The notes below the pieces were generated by a model, which made no database searches, was not told the DNA's origin, and was given only the letters and a program-made list of their open reading frames with translations. A stretch of 64,000 nt of DNA from the NCBI GenBank assembly GCA_033977485.1, contig CM066991.1:133877999-133941998 (forward strand). The letters run 5' to 3'. Positions 1 to 10,043 of this stretch are shown here, piece after piece. The translations under genes and the position numbers were made by a program. This DNA comes from Hydrangea macrophylla (lineage: Eukaryota > Streptophyta > Magnoliopsida > Cornales > Hydrangeaceae). Every line of letters starts with the position of its first letter. The stretch's first letter is position 1.

Positions 1-476
1 AGTCCTTTGTACTAAAGGGATGCTTGTGGATCAGTCTGACATAGAACACTTCTCAAGCACGAAACTTATTTGACCAATGGCCTAGTTTTAGAAATCTTAT
101 CTAGTGATGGCTTGAGATTGGAAAACAATTGAAACTTCGCTGCAACTAGGAAAAAGGAACCAAAAAGAAACATATAAAAATCATGGCTTAACCAATGTGC
201 CTATTTGCAACAAGGGATATGAAGTACATCATGGAAGATCAAAATGTAAAAAGAATAGGTATCATCACTAAATGAAAAGGCACTAATTATTTTTGTGGTC
301 AACATGCGAACATTATTTACGTTAACAATAGGAGATTTTGAGATTTTCAAAGGTTGATGGGAATATCTATTGATACTCCTTAATATAACATATCAAGGTA
401 ACCAACATGTTGACAAAAGTTAATAATCCTAAATCCATGAAATCAAGAAAGAATAGTATATGATAGAAAGGACCAC

Positions 477-2372
477 CTATTTCTGCCTTAAATCTGAAAA
501 AGCCAGGTCCGATCACCTCACTTTTGCAATCGTATATAGCATCTACAACCTGCCACAAAGAGTTCATATCTGTCAAACTAGATTATTACCGAGTTATGGG
601 AGGGGAATTATCTAATACGAATTGTACCGGGTCATTTTTCAAAAAATTGAGAACCCTTTCCATATCGTGATCATCAATTGCTCTACCAATCAACGCATGA
701 CGATTCCTCTGGATGAGAAAAATAGCCACCTGCATTAAAATCCATCAGCAAGATAAGCCAAAGAAAAACCTTAAAGGTAGTTCACAGAATCACTAAGGAT
801 TTTAGTTCATTTTCAACCAATTTAGAATTGTTCTTCAACAATGAATTATATTAACACCTATAGGAACTTATTCCTTCCTCCCCTCCTACACTTCTAGGAG
901 CAAGGAACCAAGGACACACTCAGCCTCAAATGGAAGAAAAGAACTACAAGCACACTGATTCTTGACATATAATTTCTAACCCAGGAATGCAAATGGAACG
1001 GACACTGCCATTCACATAGTAACATCGACCCAATAAACCTATCACGTGGCTCGCACATCTAGGATGTGGTTTGGCTTCTAAAAGTAAACCCAGACAAATG
1101 GACGACCAAAATTGTTCTCAAAATAATGCGATGAACTTGACCTATCTTTGTTATTCATCATCAAATAAAATGTACCAAAACTAGTGATCAACTAAAAGTA
1201 ACACACTGAGATCCAAACTCAGATCATGTATGTAGCAAAATAACATGCCTTCAAACGTCAATGAGAAAGACTAGGAAAATCGAGCAGCATAGTTTTTGGA
1301 AGGCAAGCCTAGCACTGAAGGCAACGGAATCTGTTGGCAAGTTGGCAAGTATTTGCACCAATTCACTTGGGAATCATGAGAGTAACAGATACTATTAATA
1401 TAAAATTTAGAGAAAGAAGTACTGGCAAATCATGTACCAGTCCAAGAAGGTTTCCAACTACAATTGAACCAATGGGATCATAAATTGCATTCCCTGTTGT
1501 ATTCACAGCAACCAACGATGCAGCAGCAATAAGAAGGCCAGTAACTGCAGCACCGTCCTGCGCATTGAACATAACTTTAAGGGGCATCAACAAAGACAGT
1601 GGACACAGTAATGTTGTAAGAGAAGTTTATGAGGTTGATTCAACATGAAAGGTGCAAAAATTTTTTAACACCCATTACAACTAAGAATTTGCACGTTAAA
1701 AAAATCAGATGACTATCAATTAATGTGAATTGGGATACTTACCAAATTTATCTGATAAACACTTATTTTCTATACTAATGAGTCAACTATGCAAGGCATT
1801 TCCAATTTTCATTTTATTATAGGTTTGCAGCTATCATGCCAAATGAATACAAATCATATAGCTTTCGTGAAAACTGAATTCAATGTTTATGTGCAAGGTT
1901 GTCAAATCGGGATTCGTATCGTGAATCAAAATGATACATGTGAATCGAATCGGGATTTGTGAATTGTGAAACGTAAGATTCGGTAACAAATTAGAAAACC
2001 CTATAAACATATCCTTTTTCTTTTCTAGGCTTGTACAAACATATACTTTTTTTGCTAGGCTTGTATAATCATCTCCCAAGTGGTTTAAAGAGGGTTGTTA
2101 ATCAATTTTTTTTTTACAAAAAAAAAAGGGTTAATTGCAAAAACACCCCCTCAACTATGACCCGTTTTTTAGTACACCCCTGATTTTAAAAAGTGAACAA
2201 CTTCACCCCCTCAACTATCAATATTTATTTAATCTCAAACGCCGTTAACGGATGTATTAAAATATCGCATATACCCTTGGTCTAAATTGCAAAAACACCC
2301 CCTCAACTATGACCCATTTTCGAGTACACCCCCTGATCTAAAAAAAAGTGAACAACTTTACACCCCCCCCCC

Positions 2373-2404
<32 letters not shown>

Positions 2405-5400
2405 GCACCCAACCCACTTAATTGAAACCAAATTAACAACACCAACTACGCATCAACAACTCAATCTCCAAACCCTTCTCCCTGGGGATGTTTATCAGGG
2501 TGGGTTTCATAAAGGGGAAGTACTCTAAAAGTCGGGTTTACTGCTATCATTTGAGAGAAAATTCGGAGAAGAGATTGAGAATTGCAAAATCCGGTGTTCG
2601 GTGGTGGTGATGATTTTGGGTATGGGTGGTGGTGATTGGATGGTGTGGTGGTGATTTGGTGATGATTTTGGGTGTGGGTGGTGGTGATTGGGTAGTCATT
2701 GGGTGGGGCACTGGTAGTGACTAGATGGTGTGGTGGTTATTGGATGGTGCAATGGTGATTGATGGTGTCGGTGGTGATTGGTGGTTGTCGTGGTGGTGTG
2801 GGGCAAAGGAATGAGAGAGAGAGAGGGAGAGGGGAGTGTGAGAAATCAGGGTAGAGAGAGAGAGAGAGAGATCAAACCCATTTTAGGCACAAAGGGTAAA
2901 AAGTGTCCATTTTTTCTCTCACGTGATGGGCACATGCCCATTTTCTTTTGCAAACAAACGGAGGGGATCAACTTGTCGAGTAGAACAAACGGAGGGGGTC
3001 AATTTGTCGGAAAAAATAGTTCAGGGAAGCGAGTTGAAAACGGGTCATAGTTGAGGGGTGTTTTTGGAATTAACCCAAAAAAAAATCAAAAAAATAAGTT
3101 TTGTGCCTAAGTGAATCTTAAGAATCACGAATCAAATTGTACGAATCACTTGTGAATCGTAGCATTCGCCTTCGATTCTTGTATATCTTTGATTCGTATC
3201 GTTGTCATGGTGAATCGATACGAATCGAACACGAATCGTACAATTCTGCTAACAGGACTTATGTGTTTAATGCCTCATCTTTAGATCAAGTATATCTTGT
3301 AAACTTACATTATATTGAACTTCGTTATGGATCTCGCCCCTATTGGAGGATCTTTCTTTCATAGCTCAAAAAGTGAGGATCCGAAGTAATTCTATATTCC
3401 TTTTCATTTGGATTGTAGGGCAGCTAAAAGACCCTATACAACAAACCCAACTCCAGCCGTTTGAATGCATCCCATGCACATGCTAGCCATTTTCAGCTCA
3501 TACATATCTTTTCTCACATCATAGTTAGCGAGTTCTACTCTTAAATCATCATCAATAGTTAAACTACAATAGGAGAATTGAGTAAGGCTCTCACTTCTGT
3601 CATGACAGCAACAGATGTGGGATCATGACCACGCCAGACAAAGTCTCTCACTGTCATTCCTTCTGCAGCGGCACCTTTTCTGACAGCATGTATGGCCACA
3701 ACAAGAGAAGCACCTAGAGAAATTTGAGAGTTATATCCGAAAAGAAACCACAAAAATAAATGCCATAAGTGAAGGAATATCATAAGATTCATAACAAGCC
3801 AGCAGCTAAAAGTTACAGTGCAATCGCACATACCTTCAATAAGGAATGAACCACCAATTACCAAAGCTGCATACTGAATGTTTTCAGGGGGCTGAAGCAA
3901 CATATATATAATCAATGATATACCTCAACTGATTATGAGAAGGCAACAGGGGAGCAGCAAATTTTTAAATAAGAAAATGTAGTACATTTTAAACTTGAGA
4001 TTCAATTGGTTGATTACCTGTGAAGTCCACAAGTTTTGAACCCCATGAACAATTGTGGCACCAGAACCAAGACAGAATATGCCAACAGCAGATATCAAAG
4101 ACCATACAAATCTTTCTTTGGAGTAACCATAACTGAAAGATTAAAAAGAAATGGATTTAGAATGTCAATAAAACCTATGTTACATGGACTCTTCTAAATA
4201 GGAGAAGTACCCGTGTCGACACGACTATTTGCGGACATGGGTATGACACTTGGGTAGGATCCTTCTAGTGTAGTTTAGTGTAATTTTCAGCCAAGAAAGG
4301 CAAAGTACCCGTGTCGGATATGGCAATCATACCCGTGTCCTCCGGACACTTTGAAGAGTCTGTGTAACATAGAATGAAACCATATGTACGTTTATATATG
4401 AATATATGATTGAGTGCATGCTGCCAAATATGCTTGTAAATATCATAATATATAAAGCACCCCAGCTACCCGATGCTATAGTGGTGGCAGTTATGTAGCA
4501 ATGTATTTGTTTACCAGGTGACGTTTCATTTCCTTACTCTCACTCAGAAAGTAACCAATTTGATTGACCCAGTTAAATTAAAATGAGGGGACGACGTCGT
4601 GATTGAGATTTGAAATACAGAAAACAGAGGGAAAAAATGAATATGCATAGCAGTAATCGTTCAGCATCAAACAAGATTTTGATCCCGTAAATTAGGAGGT
4701 TTTCAAAGGAAAGCATGAATTCGTATATCTGATGTCTAGACACAATTAAATTCATATATAAGCGACTTAAGGTGGGAATCAGTTATTAATGCTGATTTTT
4801 ATTACATGCATATGAGACAGAAATATCACTTCACAACAATGGGAAAATATGGTTTATAGTATGAAGCACTCACGGGTGGAGAGCATCTGGGGCACGCTTT
4901 GAACTACTCAAACCATAAGCAAGAAGCGCCTACAATGTCAACATGGATTATAACATCTGTGTTTAATTGATAGATTAAGTTAACTTAAGAAGTGAGGACA
5001 CAAATTCAGTTCAAGGCAGAAGGAAATCGAGCACAATGTGATTGCAGGAGGAAGATGAACAGTGAGATCAACAGAAGAGTGCACCTACCTGGTTTGCAAA
5101 ATCTGCAACAGAATGGATGACTTCAGCCAGCATTACATGGCTTGAGGTGCCTAACCAGACCCCAAACTTGAGCGAAAAGACAAGGAAGTTGCACCATAAT
5201 GCTGTTGTGACCGCTCGCTGGCTAGAATAAGAATCTAGGTGAGAAAAAAAAAATGATCCATTGGGGAATACAAAGATAAATTATTCACTAACTATATTAT
5301 CTACTAGGAAAATGAAGCCCTCTCCAGATAAAAATGTCAAGCAAGAAGGTTAATAAAAAGTGCCAGGCACACGCATATACACAGAGAACATATATCCATA

Positions 5401-6470
5401 TATACATATCAAAAATCAATATATCTAGGTAAATGTATTCCAAATTCAATTTGATTGTTAACCCATAATGCAGCCTACTTACAAAATTGTTCTTGAGAGG
5501 AATATGCTTCCGTTAAGCTCTACCTACTCCCTCTCCTAGTAGGATGCCAAGGAAATCAAACATTCCCTGCTACCTGCTTCAATCTCAGCAACTAGCTCGG
5601 TCTCTCTAAGGAACTTTTTGTTTGTGTGTGTGTGTGTGTGTGATGAAGAGAGATTTGGTTTGTTAAAAATCCAATCCAATGATCAGAGAAAAGCATTGAA
5701 CCCCTAATCCTGTAACTTTGAACTCATGCTCACAATGTTATATTGGCCTTTCATGGGGAAAGAAAAAGAAAGAAAAAAAATCAGCATAAAGTATTCAAAC
5801 ATTGTACTTCAATTTTTATAGCCTAAAATCAGCATAAAGTCGAATCTATAACAAAGCATAATTCCAACAGAAAAGGGGAAACACAGATTACCTATGATCA
5901 TCAGCTTCTTCTAACTTCTTTATTTGTTTAGGTCTAGTGAAAAAATCTGCAAAAAGTAAATAAAGCCAGATACAGTGTTACATCATCAGTTTATATATAT
6001 ATATATATATTCACACATTTGTGAATTGTGTAGTAGTTAGTGGTTATATAGGGAGTATAATCGAAGTGCTTACTGCGGTGGAAAGAGTAGAGATGATTAT
6101 TAGAACGAAGAAGATGAAGTTCAGATAATGAAATGGGTGGTTGCGAATAATTTACAGAGGCAATACTACTACTAGTTCGCAACGCGAGTGTGGAAATTAA
6201 GGACCTTCGGCCACCACAGAAATGAGTATTATTGGAATCACATTGAAGTGGAGGCCTACTAGAATCGTCGTCAGCAACATTCTTCTTCTTCTTGAGAAGC
6301 AGCAGCTCCTCCGAAGAATCAAGTGTTTCGGAACCGGAAAATTGAGGTAAATTGGAGCGAGGAGAGAGAGTTGATTGAGATCGGGAGGTGGAGTAGAAAT
6401 CGGGAAGGCGAGCGAGGAAGCGAGAGGCTCTCATCAATGGCTTGACGATGATCTTCTTCCTCTGTAGCAT
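477..6470 (-). CDS. MTPC4: Cation diffusion facilitator, MTPC4/SLC30A9-like (3' part outside window)
   Basis: Predicted membrane metal (probably zinc) transporter of the cation diffusion facilitator family. I assembled ten exons: 6470-6074, 5946-5892, 5221-5089, 4929-4874, 4132-4018, 3891-3834, 3713-3595, 1557-1438, 729-628 and 549-477. All introns are GT-AG and every junction keeps phase, giving about 409 residues before the gene leaves the left edge. Diagnostic stretches are HSVADFANQ (the HxxxD metal site of a transmembrane helix), YGYSKERFVWSLISAVGIF, DGAAVTGL and IYDPIGSIVVGNLLG, which are hallmarks of the plant MTPC4 group. I prefer the ATG at 6470 because the following peptide (MLQRKKIIVKPLMRASRFL) is arginine/lysine-rich and lacks acids, like an organelle-targeting presequence; an in-frame ATG at 6653 would add 61 residues. 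Introns 4 and 7 carry transposons. Family assignment is confident; organelle location is inference from SLC30A9. Confidence 0.9.
1898..3253. mobile_element. TIR element rich in GATTCG/CGAATC, in MTPC4 intron 7
   Basis: The left end starts GTTGTCAAATCGGGATTCG; the right end is a degenerate inverted version of the terminus seen in the sister copy at 31454-31873. Both ends are packed with GATTCGTATCG-type words on both strands. The middle is occupied by a different nested element (2128-3076). No transposase is seen, so it is non-autonomous. The superfamily is not determined because a clean target duplication is not visible. Confidence 0.65.
2128..3076. mobile_element. Nested non-autonomous TIR element (about 40-bp TIRs)
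   Basis: The ends form a nearly perfect inverted repeat of about 40 bp: GGGTTAATTGCAAAAACACC at the left and the reverse complement of GGGTTAATTCCAAAAACACC at the right, both continuing into CTCAACTATGACCCGTTTT. Both flanks are A-runs, so the target duplication cannot be fixed. Part of the left terminus is duplicated at about 2286. The core has a C21 run, a CT repeat (2363-2404) and a GGTGGTGATTGG-type minisatellite (about 2600-2800). The 90-codon ORF over this core looks like low-complexity sequence, not a gene. Confidence 0.75.
4175..4372. mobile_element. hAT-like MITE in MTPC4 intron 4
   Basis: A 198-bp element with 17-bp terminal inverted repeats, CTATGTTACATGGACTC at the left and GAGTCTGTGTAACATAG at the right, containing two inverted ACCCGTGTC blocks. 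It is flanked by 8-bp direct repeats with one mismatch (AATAAAAC and AATGAAAC), the length expected for hAT insertions. Confidence 0.75.
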
Positions 6471-6873
6471 TACTAGCTCACCAAAACCAGCATTTCCGAG
6501 GAACAAGAACAAGGAGAAGGAAACAGTGTGTTGAGAATTACTCCTATTAGGGTTTTGATGTGGGTTTGAGTAGGGAAGGTGAAGGTGTAGTGTTCTTTTG
6601 TTACTCCTATTTTGGGTCCGAAGAGAAGGTAGTAGTAGTGTTAAAACGTTCATTGGGAGCCCCGAGGTTTGGTTTTGGTTTTGGTTTGGTTTGTTGATTT
6701 GATGATCATCATCGTTTCATTTTGGGGGTGGGTTTAGGGTGCGATGTGTTAGCACCATATAATTCCTCTAGAAGTTGTTCAATGGGCCAAAAAGACTATC
6801 TGCCCTGTGGTGCTCCCAATTAGTAGAGAGACTGCTATCTAGTAAAGTTCCAACTTTTAAGACAAAAAAAGTT

Positions 6874-7047
6874 GAGTAATATTTGGGACACAACTTTCAT
6901 ACAACTTTCATACAACCTCCTTAAAAGATGTGTCTATCTCTCTCCTGTGATGTCACTGGACCCTACAGTGACACAGGAAAGAGATAGACACATCTTTTAG
7001 AAAGGTTATATGAAAGTTGTATGAAGGTTGTGTCCCAAGTATTACCC
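6874..7047. mobile_element. Hairpin MITE, Mutator-type 9-bp TSD
   Basis: A 174-bp element that is almost entirely one inverted repeat: GAGTAATATTTGGGACACAA at the left pairs with the reverse complement of the right end (GGGTAATACTTGGGACACAA), and the arms continue to a short loop near 6960. It is flanked by a perfect 9-bp direct repeat AAAAAAGTT (6865-6873 and 7048-7056). A 9-bp duplication fits Mutator-like elements. It lies upstream of the MTPC4 gene. Confidence 0.85.
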
Positions 7048-7056
7048 AAAAAAGTT

Positions 7057-7412
7057 TATACTTGACCACAGGTAGTTCGCTATTGGCTAACACTATCATG
7101 TGACATTGGGCTAAATATTCAATGCAACAGTTGTATTTAGTGACTGATATAACTAACCAATAAAATTCCTTCATTTATACATCTGACCCCCTATTTTTGT
7201 GGAGATCATCCCTCCACATCAGCACATTTTCAAAATATGTGAGAAGGGATAGATGATGACATGGAATCCTCGTTGTATTCAAAATTTACTCATGATTGTG
7301 GCATATGGTCTTGAACAATAGAATATTTTCTCCTACTGTTTGGCCCACTATTTTTTTTTCTTAGATAATGGCGCACACACACACTTTCACCGCAGACACA
7401 CACACATGGGAC
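7057..7412. other. Spacer with AC-rich microsatellite
   Basis: No gene seen. The last 50 bases are an imperfect (AC)n tract that served as the insertion site of the Tat retrotransposon. Confidence 0.6.
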
Positions 7413-8080
7413 TGTTTGGTTGAAAAATTTATAAGTGTATGCGAGCGTGCAAGGCAAGCAAATTGCCAATGTATAAGTGTGATTATCCAAACTACGCCTC
7501 ACCAGACAAATTGTGGTGACGTTCGATGCCTTGAACAGGACTTTAATTGTGTAAAGATGTTCTTAATTGAAGCACTTCGAACTAATTTAAAATGACTACT
7601 CCTAAGTAAAACAATAAAAGAAGTAATAAAGTAAGAAACTACTTTGATTAAGTTAAAGAAAATACAATCTAACCTTGAAGATGACTTCGAAGGTATTCTA
7701 CTCCTAAGTTAAGTATCTAAATAACAATACAGTAAGTGTACTGAAAGATAAATGTTGATGTTGATCGAAGGATCTCTTTCGAATGCACAATCCTTCTATT
7801 TATAGACGTCGAAGGTCCTCAACAACTCTGTTTGAATACTCCCGCCCAATTTCCAAACTGATAACCTTTCTGGCACCTGTTATGTCCTGGAATTGACACC
7901 TGTTTTTCAGTTACTTCATGGTGATTAACACGTGTCCTCTAACAGTTACATACTTGAATGAAGTGAATCAGCAACAACTGCTCATAACGGTTTCCACATT
8001 CTTCCATGTCTACCATTTATCCTGCCACGTAAAATCTTATGTGTCAAGACTGCATTGGCTGAATATTTTCATCACAAACA
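7413..8080 (-). repeat. 3' LTR of Tat element
   Basis: 668 bp, matching 20335-21001 almost base for base. Read on the minus strand it begins TGTTTGTGATG and ends AAACA. CTATAAATAG on the minus strand (about 7796-7805) is a good TATA box. Immediately upstream in element orientation is a G-rich polypurine tract (8081-8090). Confidence 0.95.
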
Positions 8081-8093
8081 TTACCCCCCGCGC
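8081..8093 (-). other. Polypurine tract of Tat element
   Basis: On the minus strand GCGGGGGGTAA abuts the 3' LTR, the position of the plus-strand primer for reverse transcription. Confidence 0.7.
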
Positions 8094-8215
8094 CATTTTC
8101 CTTTTTGGTTCAAAAAAGATAATGGTGATCATGGCTGGATTGTGCTAGGTAGTTAACATCTTACGCCATCTTTGAATATCTTTAAATTGCATGTTTATTT
8201 CTTCGATTATCTTCA

Positions 8216-8221
8216 TATAAA
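8216..8221 (+). promoter_or_regulatory. Candidate TATA box of antisense gene 1
   Basis: TATAAA lies 65 bp before the ATG at 8286, on the strand opposite to gag-pol. Spacing is suitable for a short 5' leader. Inference only. Confidence 0.4.
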
Positions 8222-8285
8222 CCATCATTCCTGTTTGATTTAATCTTCCATTTTACCTTGTTCTCTTGACTCTGCTTTATTGATC

Positions 8286-9772
8286 ATGTCTTCCTCTCAA
8301 TCTTCCTTCGACACCAGTAATTACTTTCCTCTAGATCTTCCTGATGAAGTGAGGCTATCAACCAGACGCCCTGAAATTTCTTCTCGAACCAATTGGGATC
8401 TTCCTGAAATTCCTCCTGAACCCTTCACCTACTCGAAATGGGGGAAGTGGCATGAAATGTTGAACATACCAAGTGCTTCTTCAACAGGGCCAAATTCTTC
8501 TTCGAACTCTTCCAAATCGATTTATAATAACCAGACATTCCCTCCTGCTTGGGAACAACCTATTTTCCATGGTGAAGGAGTAGGATATTATAAAGGTATG
8601 AAGCTCGAAACCCTAGTTACAATTCCTTCAGTTATTCATCCAAACTTTGACTATCCTGAAACTGAAGGGATTATTCGAAGCAGAACAATAAAACCCTACT
8701 ATCCATTTTCGAATCGTCTCTCTCGAGAGCAAAATCTGCTGAATGCATGGTTGATATCCTCAACCAGTCCTCCTGGTGAGAGACTTCAAAGTGGTAATGT
8801 CTTGATTCCTCAAGGCAGGCCCCCTATTCATACATATGTGAGAGCATCTCATGAAATTTTTTCTAATGAGCATTATTCTTCAGCCTTCCTTTCAAAATGC
8901 AAATTTTTCGATAAAGATTATGAAGAAAGAGTACTTCTCTTCGACCATTCTGTTCTAGGCTTTCCTGATACCAAAGTTCAAGTGGTGGATCCCACTGAAG
9001 ATATTTGTGACCTTTTTTGAAATTAGACCAATTATGCAGGCATGGTCCCATTTTCGAGCATATTCCACCTATTCTATCACCTTCTCCATGCTTAATCATT
9101 CAAGCCCAAAGGCTTCTAGTTGCCTTTTCACATCTTCCCTTTTCCATTTTACAAAATCCAAAAGCTCGAATTAATTTCGAATGGAGTTGCCATATCTTAT
9201 GCCATGAATGGAATATTTCAACCCTTGTTCGAACTCAAATGGATTTCACCCTTCAAACCCTGACTTCTCATTTAAGGTGGCATTCTCATCACCAAGAAAG
9301 TGTCCATCATTTGAATTATCTAATGGATCTTTATGAGAGTCTTAAGGAAGTACCCAATACACTTCTTGATGAAGTTTCAGAGTTCAAGGAGAAATACATC
9401 TATGGTTGTGGAAGTTCTGATGAAGAAAGCAGTGTTTCTCACTACTCGAAACCTGATCTCGAAATTCGAATTGCATATCTTAAAGAAGAAGCCAAGGCTG
9501 CTGGCATATCTCTTCGAGGCAAGACTCCATTAGCCAAGGAACTTCGAGGTCTTCGCAAAGCTTTGTTCAGGATCGCCTCGTGACTAAATCAGTATGAAGA
9601 ACAACTCAGGGATGCTTATCTCACTCTTCGAAGCGAAGATGAATTGGCTTTACAAGCCAGAAACCTATGCCTCGAAATAGAACTGGAAGCAGAATACTTT
9701 GCTTATTATTGGGCTATGTTTCACAACCTAGTGACTTATGGGTTTCCCCACTTTTACCAATTATGTTTATGA
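8286..9772 (+). pseudogene. Antisense gene 1 of Tat element, unknown protein, broken
   Basis: An ORF of roughly 495 codons on the strand opposite to gag-pol, beginning MSSSQSSFDTSNYFPLDL. The frame shifts at the T6 run near 9012-9018 and there is an in-frame TGA at 9581-9583; the reading frame then continues to a TGA ending at 9772. The N-terminal third is serine/proline-rich; the C-terminal part is charged and probably coiled-coil (around SKPDLEIRIAYLKEEAKAAG and LALQARNLCLEIELEAEYF). I do not recognise a domain. Since reading frame and composition persist across both breaks, it was probably coding until recently. Whether it is the front of the same accessory gene as the plant mobile domain ORF or a separate one is open; the TATA-like motif between them favours separate units. 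Confidence 0.65.
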
Positions 9773-9947
9773 ATTGTAATCGCATTTCCCTTTCAATGTA
9801 ATGAATTATGAAAAAATTCATGTTTCTATTAATTAGTTCATTCTGAACCAGTATGTCTCTTCCTTTGATGCAACGGTCCAAAAAGAGTAACCGAACCTAA
9901 CGGCTATTTTTCAATAAATGCATCTTTTCCCAAACGTCACCAAAGGC

Positions 9948-9955
9948 TATAAATA
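9948..9955 (+). promoter_or_regulatory. TATA box of antisense PMD gene
   Basis: TATAAATA in the context GGCTATAAATAGG, 89 bp before the ATG at 10044. It faces away from gag-pol. The surrounding 400 bp keep CpGs in ordinary contexts, unlike the rest of the element. Confidence 0.6.
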
Positions 9956-10043
9956 GGTAAGCCAAAAGGGAACAAAAGACCTTCAAACTTCTACAAATCT
10001 GCTTTGCTTTCCTCTTTGCAATCCAATCACTTCATTTCTAAAG

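Noticed and set aside
2778..3050. 90-codon ORF on the plus strand
   Set aside because: Low-complexity GGTGGT/GAGAGA translation inside a MITE.
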